From positions 1 through 46,223 of IMG/VR virus record IMGVR_UViG_3300020420_000027: a DNA stretch of 46,223 nucleotides; one strand, 5' to 3'. This document shows, piece after piece, positions 37,346 to 45,110 of the stretch. A model generated the notes under the pieces. The model saw only the letters and a list, made by a program, of their open reading frames with translations, was not told the origin of the DNA and ran no database searches. Within the stretch, counting starts at the first letter, position 1. Each line of letters starts with the position of its first letter. This DNA comes from a virus. Position numbers and translations under genes: made by a program.

Positions 37346-38136
37346 GCAGGAATTCCAAGCAATTCACACGCCTTTGCTGGGTGTTGGTTCTTAGTCATAT
37401 GCATAAATTTTATAGCCGCTGACTTACCAGATGTATATAATACTTTTTCTAAAATCATCATATGGCTTGTTAGTCTAGCTAATATGCTATTATCTTCTAT
37501 AAATGTATTAATATCCGTGAAGTTATTTTTTGTTAGATATTCGGATCTCCAAGTAAATGCACTTTCATTTTCCTTAATGCCCAAGTGACTAAATGGATTT
37601 CCGTTAAGCCAAGTATCTACATTAATTAATATTGCATCACTATTATCATACATATTTTCTATATATCTTGCTCCAAGTTTTGCCCATGCATTATCTGCAT
37701 CAATAAACTTATTCATAATATTATTATATTCTCTTCTTAACCATAACTGTACATATGGATAAAAATTTCTACCCATTGTTGTCTGTATTACAGATCCTTT
37801 AGGTAAAAAGGTTGATAACTCACTACTGTTCTCAGCATGAGTAAATATTGCTAAATTTTTGTTGATAGTTGATTCATTAAACTTATTAACTAACTCTTGT
37901 ACTACATCTACTGATAATACTTTAGCATTTCTTATTGATCTATTATAATACTTTGCAAAATTATCAGGTATGTTCCACCAATCATTAATCGTAGCGGCAT
38001 GGCCAAAATCACCAGTTTCAGATAGCCATAAATTATTATGAGTAACATTATAGAAATCTGGACTTTGATTTATCATGTAGGTTAACGCACTAGCACTTAT
38101 CGCACTATGCGTACAAACTATATATAATTGTTTCAT
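37342..38136 (-). CDS. Hypothetical protein, 264 aa, possible sulfotransferase-like fold
   Basis: The N-terminus MKQLYIVCTHSAISASALTYMIN gives strand, T-H-S loop and helix, as in the proteins at 16866, 19043 and 24902. The later ...NSDAILINVDTWLNGN and helical C-terminus could fit a small sulfotransferase-like or nucleotide-binding fold. No decisive motif is present. It starts 1 nt after a membrane-protein gene and ends inside a promoter. Confidence 0.65.
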   Translation of the reverse strand: MKQLYIVCTHSAISASALTYMINQSPDFYNVTHNNLWLSETGDFGHAATINDWWNIPDNFAKYYNRSIRNAKVLSVDVVQELVNKFNESTINKNLAIFTHAENSSELSTFLPKGSVIQTTMGRNFYPYVQLWLRREYNNIMNKFIDADNAWAKLGARYIENMYDNSDAILINVDTWLNGNPFSHLGIKENESAFTWRSEYLTKNNFTDINTFIEDNSILARLTSHMMILEKVLYTSGKSAAIKFMHMTKNQHPAKACELLGIPA

Positions 38137-38388
38137 TTAAAATCCTATGACTATTGCTATGATTATTATAACTGTTAGAACTTGAACTAAAACCATTTTA
38201 CCAATTTTCTTTCCTGTATCTTTTGCAGGCTGTTTCCATGTTTCTAACTTTCCTAGTTTAGCCCATTCTTCTTTGCTTGTCCATAATCCGCCAACGTGTT
38301 TAAGCCATTCTTTAAACGACTTATCACTATGACGTTTACGTTCTTTACGCCATTCTGTTAATATGTCTATTATATCACTTGGCTTCAT
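38137..38388 (-). CDS. Small tail-anchored membrane protein, 83 aa
   Basis: A basic soluble part of about 62 residues (MKPSDIIDILTEWRKERKRH...) is followed by a C-terminal membrane helix (about 65-83, MVLVQVLTVIIIIAIVIGF). Function unknown. It abuts both neighbours without a gap. Confidence 0.7.
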   Translation of the reverse strand: MKPSDIIDILTEWRKERKRHSDKSFKEWLKHVGGLWTSKEEWAKLGKLETWKQPAKDTGKKIGKMVLVQVLTVIIIIAIVIGF

Positions 38389-39102
38389 TTAAATCCATTT
38401 TATGATATCTGAAAATTCTGGACTCGGATACCATTTCTCAACCTCTGTTGGACGGAAAGGAATAGATTTTATTTTGTCTATTCTGGGATCAACATAATCA
38501 TATAGTGTATCATTATCTTTTCCATACCCGACACCCATTATAAACCTAAAGTCTAATGCTCTTTCATCGTTGTCAATTTCAAAAATTTCTGAGGCACGTT
38601 CATAATTATTACATATATTTTGACACATACCAGATTGTATTCCTCTGTTAGCCATTGCTAACATAATGTAAGCACTAACGATTCCTATTTCAATATTTTC
38701 TGTTTGTGTTTGCCTTTGACTTTTTTCTGATACTGATCTTTTCTTTCCTTTTCCAAGGCCATCAAGTTTTCCTCTAACAGATGTTTTTTCATATCTTCTT
38801 TCTAAGTCAGCAACATATCTTGCATTAAAGCCTATAAGCCAAGGGGCAAGTATTTGTGGATTACCAGGATCATCTTCAACAGACAATCCTTTATTTCGAT
38901 GACATATACCCATTATCTCTTTACGTATTTCGGGATCATCATTTCTTAGTATTCTTAATTGATATGGAAATTGTCGATTTTTACTTGGTATATGTTCAAA
39001 CACTTCTTTAAGTACATCTTCGATTAATTCTTTTTCTGGAATTCTATCTTCATCCCAGGCGAATGTTGTATGTCGTGATTTTATTACATCTAACCAGTTC
39101 AT
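38389..39102 (-). CDS. Nitroreductase-like flavoprotein
   Basis: The N-terminus NWLDVIKSRHTTFAWDEDRI and PSKNRQFPYQLRILRN fit the FMN-binding opening of nitroreductases (I..RrS.R.f.......  PS..N.QPw...). ENIEIGIVSAYIMLAMANRG is the conserved central helix (D.gia.q.l.LaA...G). The segment between about 110 and 140 is basic and unusual. These enzymes reduce nitro-aromatics, quinones or flavins with NAD(P)H. The phage role is unknown. Confidence 0.72.
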   Translation of the reverse strand: MNWLDVIKSRHTTFAWDEDRIPEKELIEDVLKEVFEHIPSKNRQFPYQLRILRNDDPEIRKEIMGICHRNKGLSVEDDPGNPQILAPWLIGFNARYVADLERRYEKTSVRGKLDGLGKGKKRSVSEKSQRQTQTENIEIGIVSAYIMLAMANRGIQSGMCQNICNNYERASEIFEIDNDERALDFRFIMGVGYGKDNDTLYDYVDPRIDKIKSIPFRPTEVEKWYPSPEFSDIIKWI

Positions 39103-39114
39103 TAGTATGACCTT

Positions 39115-39354
39115 TTATTTTGCTTTTTTTTCAAGCTCTTCTAGACGTTTGTATATAGTTGGGAATTGTTTTTTAAATTTGTTTTCAGTTTTAAACATTT
39201 CTAAATCATAACGATCAGCCGCCCAATTCATACATTGATTGACTTTAGCAAAGAACCAAATACCAATATATGTATTAGCAAACCATTTAGAAAAAGCATT
39301 ACCAATAATACTTCCACATATTGCTTTAATTAAGAAATAATATAGTTTAAACAT
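39115..39354 (-). CDS. Hypothetical protein with N-terminal hydrophobic segment, 79 aa
   Basis: Residues 4-20 (LYYFLIKAICGSIIGNAF) are hydrophobic and could insert in the membrane. The C-terminus is charged and helical. It overlaps the upstream gene by 8 nt. No family is recognised. Confidence 0.65.
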   Translation of the reverse strand: MFKLYYFLIKAICGSIIGNAFSKWFANTYIGIWFFAKVNQCMNWAADRYDLEMFKTENKFKKQFPTIYKRLEELEKKAK

Positions 39355-40423
39355 TTTTACTTTCGTCCAGTTGAGTATCTTTAATTGATACTGTTCCTAA
39401 TTTTTTAAATAAAACACCTGTTTCAACAAAGAGTCTATGACGTTCAGCTCTTGAAGAACCATCGTCTCTTACTTTACCTGGTGAATATGTATATCTAACT
39501 TTAAACAGTAAATTTTTTGGATTACCTTTTTCGTGTACTAATACTGTAGGTTGTCCGCCAGGCTTTACTGAACTTTCTAAATCTACCTGCGTTAAGTTTC
39601 TATGCATTTTTCTAACAGTCTGTGCTGAATAATCACCTTTTAGAATATTTACAATATAAACTCTGTGATCTTTTTTAGCAATATGTTCACTCATAAAGTT
39701 TACAACGTTAGTAACTAGTTGTGATTCTTTATCATCATTATCGCCCATTGTAAAGCCATTAAGATCATCTGCCACTTGTTGCATAACTGACGCAACGTGT
39801 TTCTTTGGATCTTCACTCCAGTTGTCAATTGGCTTTAAAGTAATTCCTAATTCTTTAAAAAATACTACCATATTATCAAATGTTCTAGGACTTGCTTGAC
39901 CAATTAAATCACTTCCGGCTTTTAAACTCCAACCTTTAATGATTTTGTTTTCTCCATTAGGCATAGCATACATTAAAAATATATCTGCTTTTGTACCTTT
40001 TTGATCTTCTTCACCAGCCGCTTTAACAATAATTTGATCTGGTTTTCCGTTTTCTGCAAATATCTTTGACCATTTAGCTGAAGCAACATCACTATTTGCA
40101 AATTTAACTGCACCATCTAGTTCTGCTCCCATTACGGCTACTAATGCGTCTACATCCTTTGCATCAGCAATATTTTTCGCATTTTTAATAATATTGGTAA
40201 ATTGAATTTCATCACCTTCAGAACCTATAAATTTTTCTGAAAGATTTTCTGTTGCAGAAGTTTTCTGCATAACACTGATAGCATCTTCTCTAGTTACTGG
40301 CTTTGCACCCTTAACCATTTTTGCTACTACAGATGCACCCAATAGGTATTCTGCTAGGTGACCTTTAGTGGAACCATGCTTTAACTTATCAGTATCTGCC
40401 TCGAATAACTCTGTTGCTCTCAT
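39347..40423 (-). CDS. PD-(D/E)xK-like protein with capsid-targeting-like N-terminus
   Basis: The first residues MRATELFEAD resemble the T4 internal-protein capsid-targeting sequence (MKTYQEFIAEA), which gp21 protease cuts after (L/I)xE before A or G. Here LFE|A is a perfect match. Later EDQKGTKADIFLMY and IIKGWSLKAGSDLIGQASP give a D...(x)SxK layout typical of restriction-endonuclease-like folds. I infer that this is a DNA-binding or nuclease protein packed inside the head. An ATAAATAG late box sits 5 nt before the ATG. It could also be a purely structural protein. Confidence 0.6.
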   Translation of the reverse strand: MRATELFEADTDKLKHGSTKGHLAEYLLGASVVAKMVKGAKPVTREDAISVMQKTSATENLSEKFIGSEGDEIQFTNIIKNAKNIADAKDVDALVAVMGAELDGAVKFANSDVASAKWSKIFAENGKPDQIIVKAAGEEDQKGTKADIFLMYAMPNGENKIIKGWSLKAGSDLIGQASPRTFDNMVVFFKELGITLKPIDNWSEDPKKHVASVMQQVADDLNGFTMGDNDDKESQLVTNVVNFMSEHIAKKDHRVYIVNILKGDYSAQTVRKMHRNLTQVDLESSVKPGGQPTVLVHEKGNPKNLLFKVRYTYSPGKVRDDGSSRAERHRLFVETGVLFKKLGTVSIKDTQLDESKNV

Positions 40424-40445
40424 ACTTCTATTTATCTACTATAGT

Positions 40446-40580
40446 CTACTTGCCTTGTGCTACGTATTTCTTGAAACTTCGTCTTTTATGCTTATTCATC
40501 GAACTCATATTCATACGATTGCCGGCTCTACCTATACTAGTTCGCTTTCGGTTTGTTCCCCGATACGTTCCCCTAGCCAT
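40446..40580 (-). CDS. Very basic small protein, 44 aa
   Basis: The ATG at 40580 with an AGGAG site 6 nt upstream encodes MARGTYRGTNRKRTSIGRAG, with about 14 Arg/Lys, ending KKYVAQGK. This type of tiny arginine/lysine-rich protein recurs in T4-like marine phages and may bind DNA or form part of the head. It is too short for the usual gene callers. It ends 22 nt before the next start. Confidence 0.7.
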   Translation of the reverse strand: MARGTYRGTNRKRTSIGRAGNRMNMSSMNKHKRRSFKKYVAQGK

Positions 40581-40583
40581 AAG

Positions 40584-40886
40584 TTACTCCTTTATTAAAA
40601 GTTTTAACTTTTTACCACCTGGGATTACTCTATGGTAAGTGCCCGATGGTATTTTTATTGTTTTAAGAAATGATAAAGACTCCGGCAATTGATTGTCAAA
40701 TTGAAATAACCAATTACTTCTAGAGAGTACTATAACAAATCTTGAATTTTTATCTCTATGCCAAACTAGATCTTTAGCATTTATTGTACTTGGATTGAAT
40801 TCACGGTAAATCCATTTTCCGAAGCGTCTTTCGCTATATGGTTTACCACCAAGTTCCGCCACCAGATAACCCCAAACTTTTCGCAT
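40584..40886 (-). CDS. Cupin-like hypothetical protein, 100 aa
   Basis: The pattern DLVWHRDKNSRFVIVLSRSNWLFQFD, then LPESL, then IPSGTYHRVIPGGKKLKLLI looks like a small cupin (metal-binding WH.D, then P..t.Hrv..G...l...I). The same protein is conserved in T4-like cyanophages. I placed the start at 40886 (MRKVWGYLVAELGG); an earlier ATG would overlap the neighbour by 119 nt. Confidence 0.68.
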   Translation of the reverse strand: MRKVWGYLVAELGGKPYSERRFGKWIYREFNPSTINAKDLVWHRDKNSRFVIVLSRSNWLFQFDNQLPESLSFLKTIKIPSGTYHRVIPGGKKLKLLIKE

Positions 40887-41652
40887 AACGTGGTAAACGA
40901 CATGACCAATATCCTGGTTTTGTTTTATCGTTTTTCTGTTCACAGTTATGTCTATCAGCAAATGCCTTTCTCGCTTTCGGATCTTTTAACTTAACAGCTA
41001 AACTACCACCACCGCCAGCGGCTCCAAAGGCTACTTTTTTAACTTTGCCTGTCTTTGGATTTCTAGTGTATACGTAGAACTTTTTACTTCCACCACGTTT
41101 TGGTTTATTTAATTGAACTTTTTTGCCTTGATATTCAGCTTCTTTAAGTTTCATTTGTTGTTCTACTTTTTTTAGTCTTGCTTCTAAATCTTTAAATTTT
41201 TCATCATGATGTTTATCCATACGTGAATCTGTTGCTTTATTTTTTACAACATCTGCTAATAGAGCAGATAGTAAATTATCTGCGTGTGGATATTTTGCTT
41301 TTAGTTGTACAATTTGTGCCTGTGTTTTAGCATCAAAGCCTTTAAGCATATTTTCTTCTTTTTCCATATATGCACCTTCAGAAAATACTACGTCATTTTC
41401 TTCATCAATAATCATATCTAATGGAACACGACCTATACCTTTTAAATTTACCCATTCGCCTAATTGAGTATCACGTAAAATTTCTTCATCATATACATCT
41501 AAATCTTTAAGTAATCCTTTATTGTACAATTCACGAGCTTCTTTAAATAGACGAAAATAAGCATCACTACCAAAACGAAATATATTTTCGTGTAGGTTGA
41601 TTTTATTGTCTATATGGTACTGTACACCTTTGTTTATACTATGTATTCTCAT
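40843..41652 (-). CDS. Conserved T4-like phage virion-associated protein, 269 aa
   Basis: A central coiled coil (residues about 140-190, KFKDLEARLKKVEQQMKLKE) is followed by a basic Gly-rich C-terminus with RNPKTGKVKKVAFGAAGGGG, FADRHNCEQKNDKTKPGYWS and a GGGTWW end. The C-terminal block (..F..RHNC..K.DKtkPgYWSCR) recurs in proteins of T4-like cyanophages and pelagiphages. I chose the ATG at 41652 (MRIHSINKG), preceded by an ATAAATAG box. Its function is unknown; head or DNA association is inference. Confidence 0.72.
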   Translation of the reverse strand: MRIHSINKGVQYHIDNKINLHENIFRFGSDAYFRLFKEARELYNKGLLKDLDVYDEEILRDTQLGEWVNLKGIGRVPLDMIIDEENDVVFSEGAYMEKEENMLKGFDAKTQAQIVQLKAKYPHADNLLSALLADVVKNKATDSRMDKHHDEKFKDLEARLKKVEQQMKLKEAEYQGKKVQLNKPKRGGSKKFYVYTRNPKTGKVKKVAFGAAGGGGSLAVKLKDPKARKAFADRHNCEQKNDKTKPGYWSCRLPRYAKSLGLSGGGTWW

Positions 41653-41656
41653 ATTA

Positions 41657-41842
41657 CTATTTATTCTTTTTTTCACATTCAGAACAAGAACAGCCGTAAC
41701 AAGCCTTTATATATCTGGGTTCTTTATATCCATCTACTGGATAATCAGTTACCTCTAACCATAAAGGAGCACCACAATGACTTGGATGCCCACATATTTT
41801 ACAAGCTGTTGATTTATATTCTGGTAAAGTAATTGTTGCCAT
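41657..41842 (-). CDS. Zinc-ribbon-like Cys-rich protein, 61 aa
   Basis: CKICGHPSHCGAPLW in the N-terminal half and CYGCSCSECEKK at the end give seven cysteines in paired spacing, so one or two zinc sites are likely. The CGHPSHC motif resembles that of the no-start Cys-rich frame at 27264 (CGHPCHC). It is common among small T4-like marine phage proteins; function unknown. Confidence 0.75.
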   Translation of the reverse strand: MATITLPEYKSTACKICGHPSHCGAPLWLEVTDYPVDGYKEPRYIKACYGCSCSECEKKNK

Positions 41843-41844
41843 AA

Positions 41845-42102
41845 TTATTTAAATTTCTTTTTTAACCATAATACGATTGCGTATACTGCTAATAGATAAA
41901 CTGTAGCAACGCCAACGTCTACAATGTGTTCACGCATATGGTATATAAACTCAATACCTGCCTGTACATCACCCATATTTCCTGAAGTATTATTACTGAT
42001 ACTTGAACCATCGTTGGCTATAGTAACATTTTTAGTTCCTTCAAAATTTTCAATACGTTGTTCGTATATTGGATTCATCTCGTTTTCAAGATCTGGATTC
42101 AT
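41845..42102 (-). CDS. Small tail-anchored membrane protein, 85 aa
   Basis: Residues 1-50 are hydrophilic, with an N/S/T-rich stretch. Residues 61-79 (VDVGVATVYLLAVYAIVLWL) form one membrane helix followed by KKKFK. A holin-like role cannot be excluded but has no specific support. Its start overlaps the stop of the upstream gene by 1 nt. Confidence 0.68.
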   Translation of the reverse strand: MNPDLENEMNPIYEQRIENFEGTKNVTIANDGSSISNNTSGNMGDVQAGIEFIYHMREHIVDVGVATVYLLAVYAIVLWLKKKFK

Positions 42103-42425
42103 TATTTTTTACTCTTCTTTGTAGTATTACTAACGTTTTTAGCTTTTCCTTTTCTATTCTTATTAGGATCTTCTCTACGTTTTTTACGTACTGCCGCCGC
42201 GATGGCTTTCTTACCACCCTTGGCTCTTAAACTTGCCGCTCTTGATTTACTTAGACATTTAGGTTTACCTTCGCCTTTACCGCTATCGCCACATTTACCA
42301 ATACGTTCTCCTTTAGTATTGTAACGATCCCAGCCTCCGCCTCCGGCACCACCTTTTTTACCCTTGCCAAACCAAGCTCTTAAATCTTCGTATAATGTAT
42401 CTTGTGTTATATCATTTACTTTCAT
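42102..42425 (-). CDS. Basic conserved phage protein, GKPKCLS...KKRREDPN motif
   Basis: The opening MKVNDITQDTLYEDLRAWFG is followed by WDRYNTKGERIGKCGDSGKG, EGKPKCLSKSRAASLRAKGG and RKKRREDPNKNRKGKAKNV. This block is shared among T4-like cyanophages (possibly DUF6321). LYE|D is a weak match to a gp21-type site. It is highly basic and likely binds DNA or is packaged. I placed the start at 42425 rather than 42452, which lies in the upstream gene. Confidence 0.75.
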   Translation of the reverse strand: MKVNDITQDTLYEDLRAWFGKGKKGGAGGGGWDRYNTKGERIGKCGDSGKGEGKPKCLSKSRAASLRAKGGKKAIAAAVRKKRREDPNKNRKGKAKNVSNTTKKSKK

Positions 42426-42435
42426 TATACTATTC

Positions 42436-42729
42436 CTAATGTTTATGCTCATGTACTACTTCAGATTCAACTTTGAAGTAATCATGTGTTATATATGACG
42501 CGGTAATAAACCCTGCCGCAAAAATCATAATGTAAAGTACTGTATTTTTAATATTCTTAGCAAAGCCACCTTTACCATCGTTCTTTTTATATGCTTTCCA
42601 CATCCACCATAAACCTGCAATAGTTAAAATAACACTAACTGCAATTACCCATGGATTATTAGCAACCGCGGCGCCACTAGCACCAAATATTAAAAACAAT
42701 AAACCATTTATATAACAAGCTGGACACAT
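42436..42729 (-). CDS. Membrane protein, 97 aa
   Basis: Three hydrophobic helices (about 6-22, 27-44, 65-84) follow an N-terminal CPAC pair, and a His-rich tail (EHKH) ends the protein. Cys pairs and His-rich tails often bind metal, but no known family matches. It overlaps the large structural gene by 1 nt. Confidence 0.7.
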   Translation of the reverse strand: MCPACYINGLLFLIFGASGAAVANNPWVIAVSVILTIAGLWWMWKAYKKNDGKGGFAKNIKNTVLYIMIFAAGFITASYITHDYFKVESEVVHEHKH

Positions 42730-45098
42730 TATTTTTTCTTTGAATTACCCCAATTAGCCGCACCAACTTTTCTACATTTTGATAATGCACCTGATGCGTA
42801 TGCTGAAGGCCAAACTTTATATCTACTTTTTACTTTACGGTAACAAGCATCTTTTTCACCTGCCGCTTCATCAAATTCTGCTTCAGTCATCATTACTACT
42901 TTTGGTGCTTCAGTTAATTCTTTTGGTAAAGACATATCGCCTTTTCTCATTCTACCCATTTTACCAATAGTGTAACCAGCTTTTCTTAATTCACTTGCTT
43001 GATCTTGTAAATCTGCCAATGTAGCTTTTTTCATAAATCTTGGCTTATCACTTTTTTCTTTTCTGTAGGATAAAACATATCCTGGATAATATTCATCTTC
43101 CTGTACTGTTTCTGGTACAATTTTTTTCGATCTGTCTAAAACATCTGCTAGAGCTGTAATCGCTTTGTTCATTGTTGTAATCTGATCTGTTAAATCACCA
43201 GCACCAGTTCCTCTTTGATCTAGTCTAATTAGTATTTCAAAGTTTGATTTTAAATCTTCTACTTGTTGTTGCATCATATTTAAACGAATCATTTTTGTTT
43301 CATCTTCAACATCTTCGTTTGCATGAATTGCCGCTTGTTGTTTTTTTCTCATTGGGTGTCCTTTCGGGTGCATACCTTTTTTACGGCCATCACCTTCATT
43401 GAAGTCTGTTAGCCCATAGTATTCTGTATCTGGTTTAATTGGAGGAAGTTCTTTAATTTCTCCTGAAGTAAATATTACATTTCTTGCATCTACTACATCG
43501 TCTTTACCACCTTCAATATATAATGTACCATTGTTAAAGAAACCCTGTAATCCTGCATCATTAATAATATTCATAACCGTTTTTTCATATCCTTCTTTAA
43601 CAATATATGCTGGTTTATCTGGATCAATTCTCATATCTGGATCTTGTACTGTAATATTTCTTCTTATAATTTCAATTCTTTTTCCTGACTCACCTGTTCT
43701 TGCTTGGATCTCAGCATCTGACTTACCATTTACAATTAATTTTTGTATTAGTTTTTTTGTCATTTCTGAATAGTCTTCAGCAAGTCCAAGTTCTTTTGCT
43801 TTAATTGCAAGTTCGCCTTTTTTCTTTATAAGTTCTCTTCTTAATTCATCATCACTATTTGTAGCTGGGTTATTTTGAATAGCTTGTAATGCTTTTTTCT
43901 TAGCCATGTAATCTTCAATGTCTAACTTATTAGCCATTGTTTTTGGTGCTACTTTAAGTTCTAGTTTTGAAAGATACTTATTAACTAATTCGTCTCTACG
44001 TTTTTGATCTTCAAATTCAATTGAACCCATACGCATATGACGTCTATAAATCTTTTTAACTTCCTCATACTCTTCAGGAGTACCAAACTTCTTTAATACT
44101 TCTAATGAGTTTTCGGCGTGCATATTTTCAGCTTCATTATCATCAAAATCTTTACGTGTAAAATCTTCTGCATATGCCATCTTTGGAGCATCAACTTCTT
44201 TAGCTTGTACTCCTGCTTTGTCTAATGCCATTGCTATAATTCTAGCTGGGCTGTATGTATGAATTTTAACTACTCCTTTTCTATCATCTAGTTCACAAAA
44301 TGCTTTAACACCTTGACTAGTGATATCATTTGTAAGTTTCTGGCAGTTAACTTCTTCATTTCCTATTTCAAAATAATGCATTGTTGGTTCTGACTGTCCT
44401 TCATAACCAGCTTCTCTAAGACGGTTTATCTCATCTGCTTTCATGTCATGTTTCAACATAAGTCTTGACATTGCCATTGTACTAACAAAAGGTATATCTT
44501 CTCTGTACATTTGAATTAAAAAATCTTTATTTGAATCAATTTTATCAAATATTTTCATTAAAGGTTCTGGTGCAATCTTCTTTCCTCTTAACGGTTCATA
44601 TGCTGTTCTAAGTTTATCAATCATATCATCATTCATGACTGCTTCATTAGCTAGATCTTCATCTATTGAAGACTCATCGAACTCATCTGGTATTATATCT
44701 ACTAAACCTTCTGGATCATCTTCCATATCAGGCTCATCATCATTATCTAGTTGCTCCAAATAATAATACAATGAATCTAATTGTGCTATTTCTCCTGGAG
44801 AAAGATGTTGTTGTACTTGCTGTAGTTGTTTGAAAATATCTATTTCGTGTTCTAATTCGTCTCTACTCATTATTTCTGGGTGTTTACCAGAACTTGTCCA
44901 AGGACTTGAGCTTTCTTTTGTAAATTTTACTGGTACTGATACAGTTGCCTGTGTTTTAGGATCTAGAACAACCATACGTTCTTTACCTTTTTCAGAGTTT
45001 TTATAATCTTTTGATACTTTTCTAAAGTTCTTTTTACTAATGTTTACATTCTTTCCATCGTAAGTGTAATCATTTTCATTAATATCAGAAATTCTCAT
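42729..45098 (-). CDS. Large virion-associated protein, 789 aa
   Basis: The start MRISDINENDYTYDG resembles neighbouring MR-type N-termini. The middle is acidic and helical with long charged segments (e.g. a PEEYEEVKKIYRRHMRMGSI helix). The C-terminus has EKDACYRKVKSRYKVWPSA followed by YASGALSKCRK and GAANWG, a block recurrent in T4-like cyanophage and pelagiphage proteins. There is no enzyme signature. A head-internal or structural role is likely but unproven. The ATG is preceded by AAGGAG. Confidence 0.7.
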   Translation of the reverse strand: MRISDINENDYTYDGKNVNISKKNFRKVSKDYKNSEKGKERMVVLDPKTQATVSVPVKFTKESSSPWTSSGKHPEIMSRDELEHEIDIFKQLQQVQQHLSPGEIAQLDSLYYYLEQLDNDDEPDMEDDPEGLVDIIPDEFDESSIDEDLANEAVMNDDMIDKLRTAYEPLRGKKIAPEPLMKIFDKIDSNKDFLIQMYREDIPFVSTMAMSRLMLKHDMKADEINRLREAGYEGQSEPTMHYFEIGNEEVNCQKLTNDITSQGVKAFCELDDRKGVVKIHTYSPARIIAMALDKAGVQAKEVDAPKMAYAEDFTRKDFDDNEAENMHAENSLEVLKKFGTPEEYEEVKKIYRRHMRMGSIEFEDQKRRDELVNKYLSKLELKVAPKTMANKLDIEDYMAKKKALQAIQNNPATNSDDELRRELIKKKGELAIKAKELGLAEDYSEMTKKLIQKLIVNGKSDAEIQARTGESGKRIEIIRRNITVQDPDMRIDPDKPAYIVKEGYEKTVMNIINDAGLQGFFNNGTLYIEGGKDDVVDARNVIFTSGEIKELPPIKPDTEYYGLTDFNEGDGRKKGMHPKGHPMRKKQQAAIHANEDVEDETKMIRLNMMQQQVEDLKSNFEILIRLDQRGTGAGDLTDQITTMNKAITALADVLDRSKKIVPETVQEDEYYPGYVLSYRKEKSDKPRFMKKATLADLQDQASELRKAGYTIGKMGRMRKGDMSLPKELTEAPKVVMMTEAEFDEAAGEKDACYRKVKSRYKVWPSAYASGALSKCRKVGAANWGNSKKK

Positions 45099-45110
45099 TA
45101 TAAACTCTCC

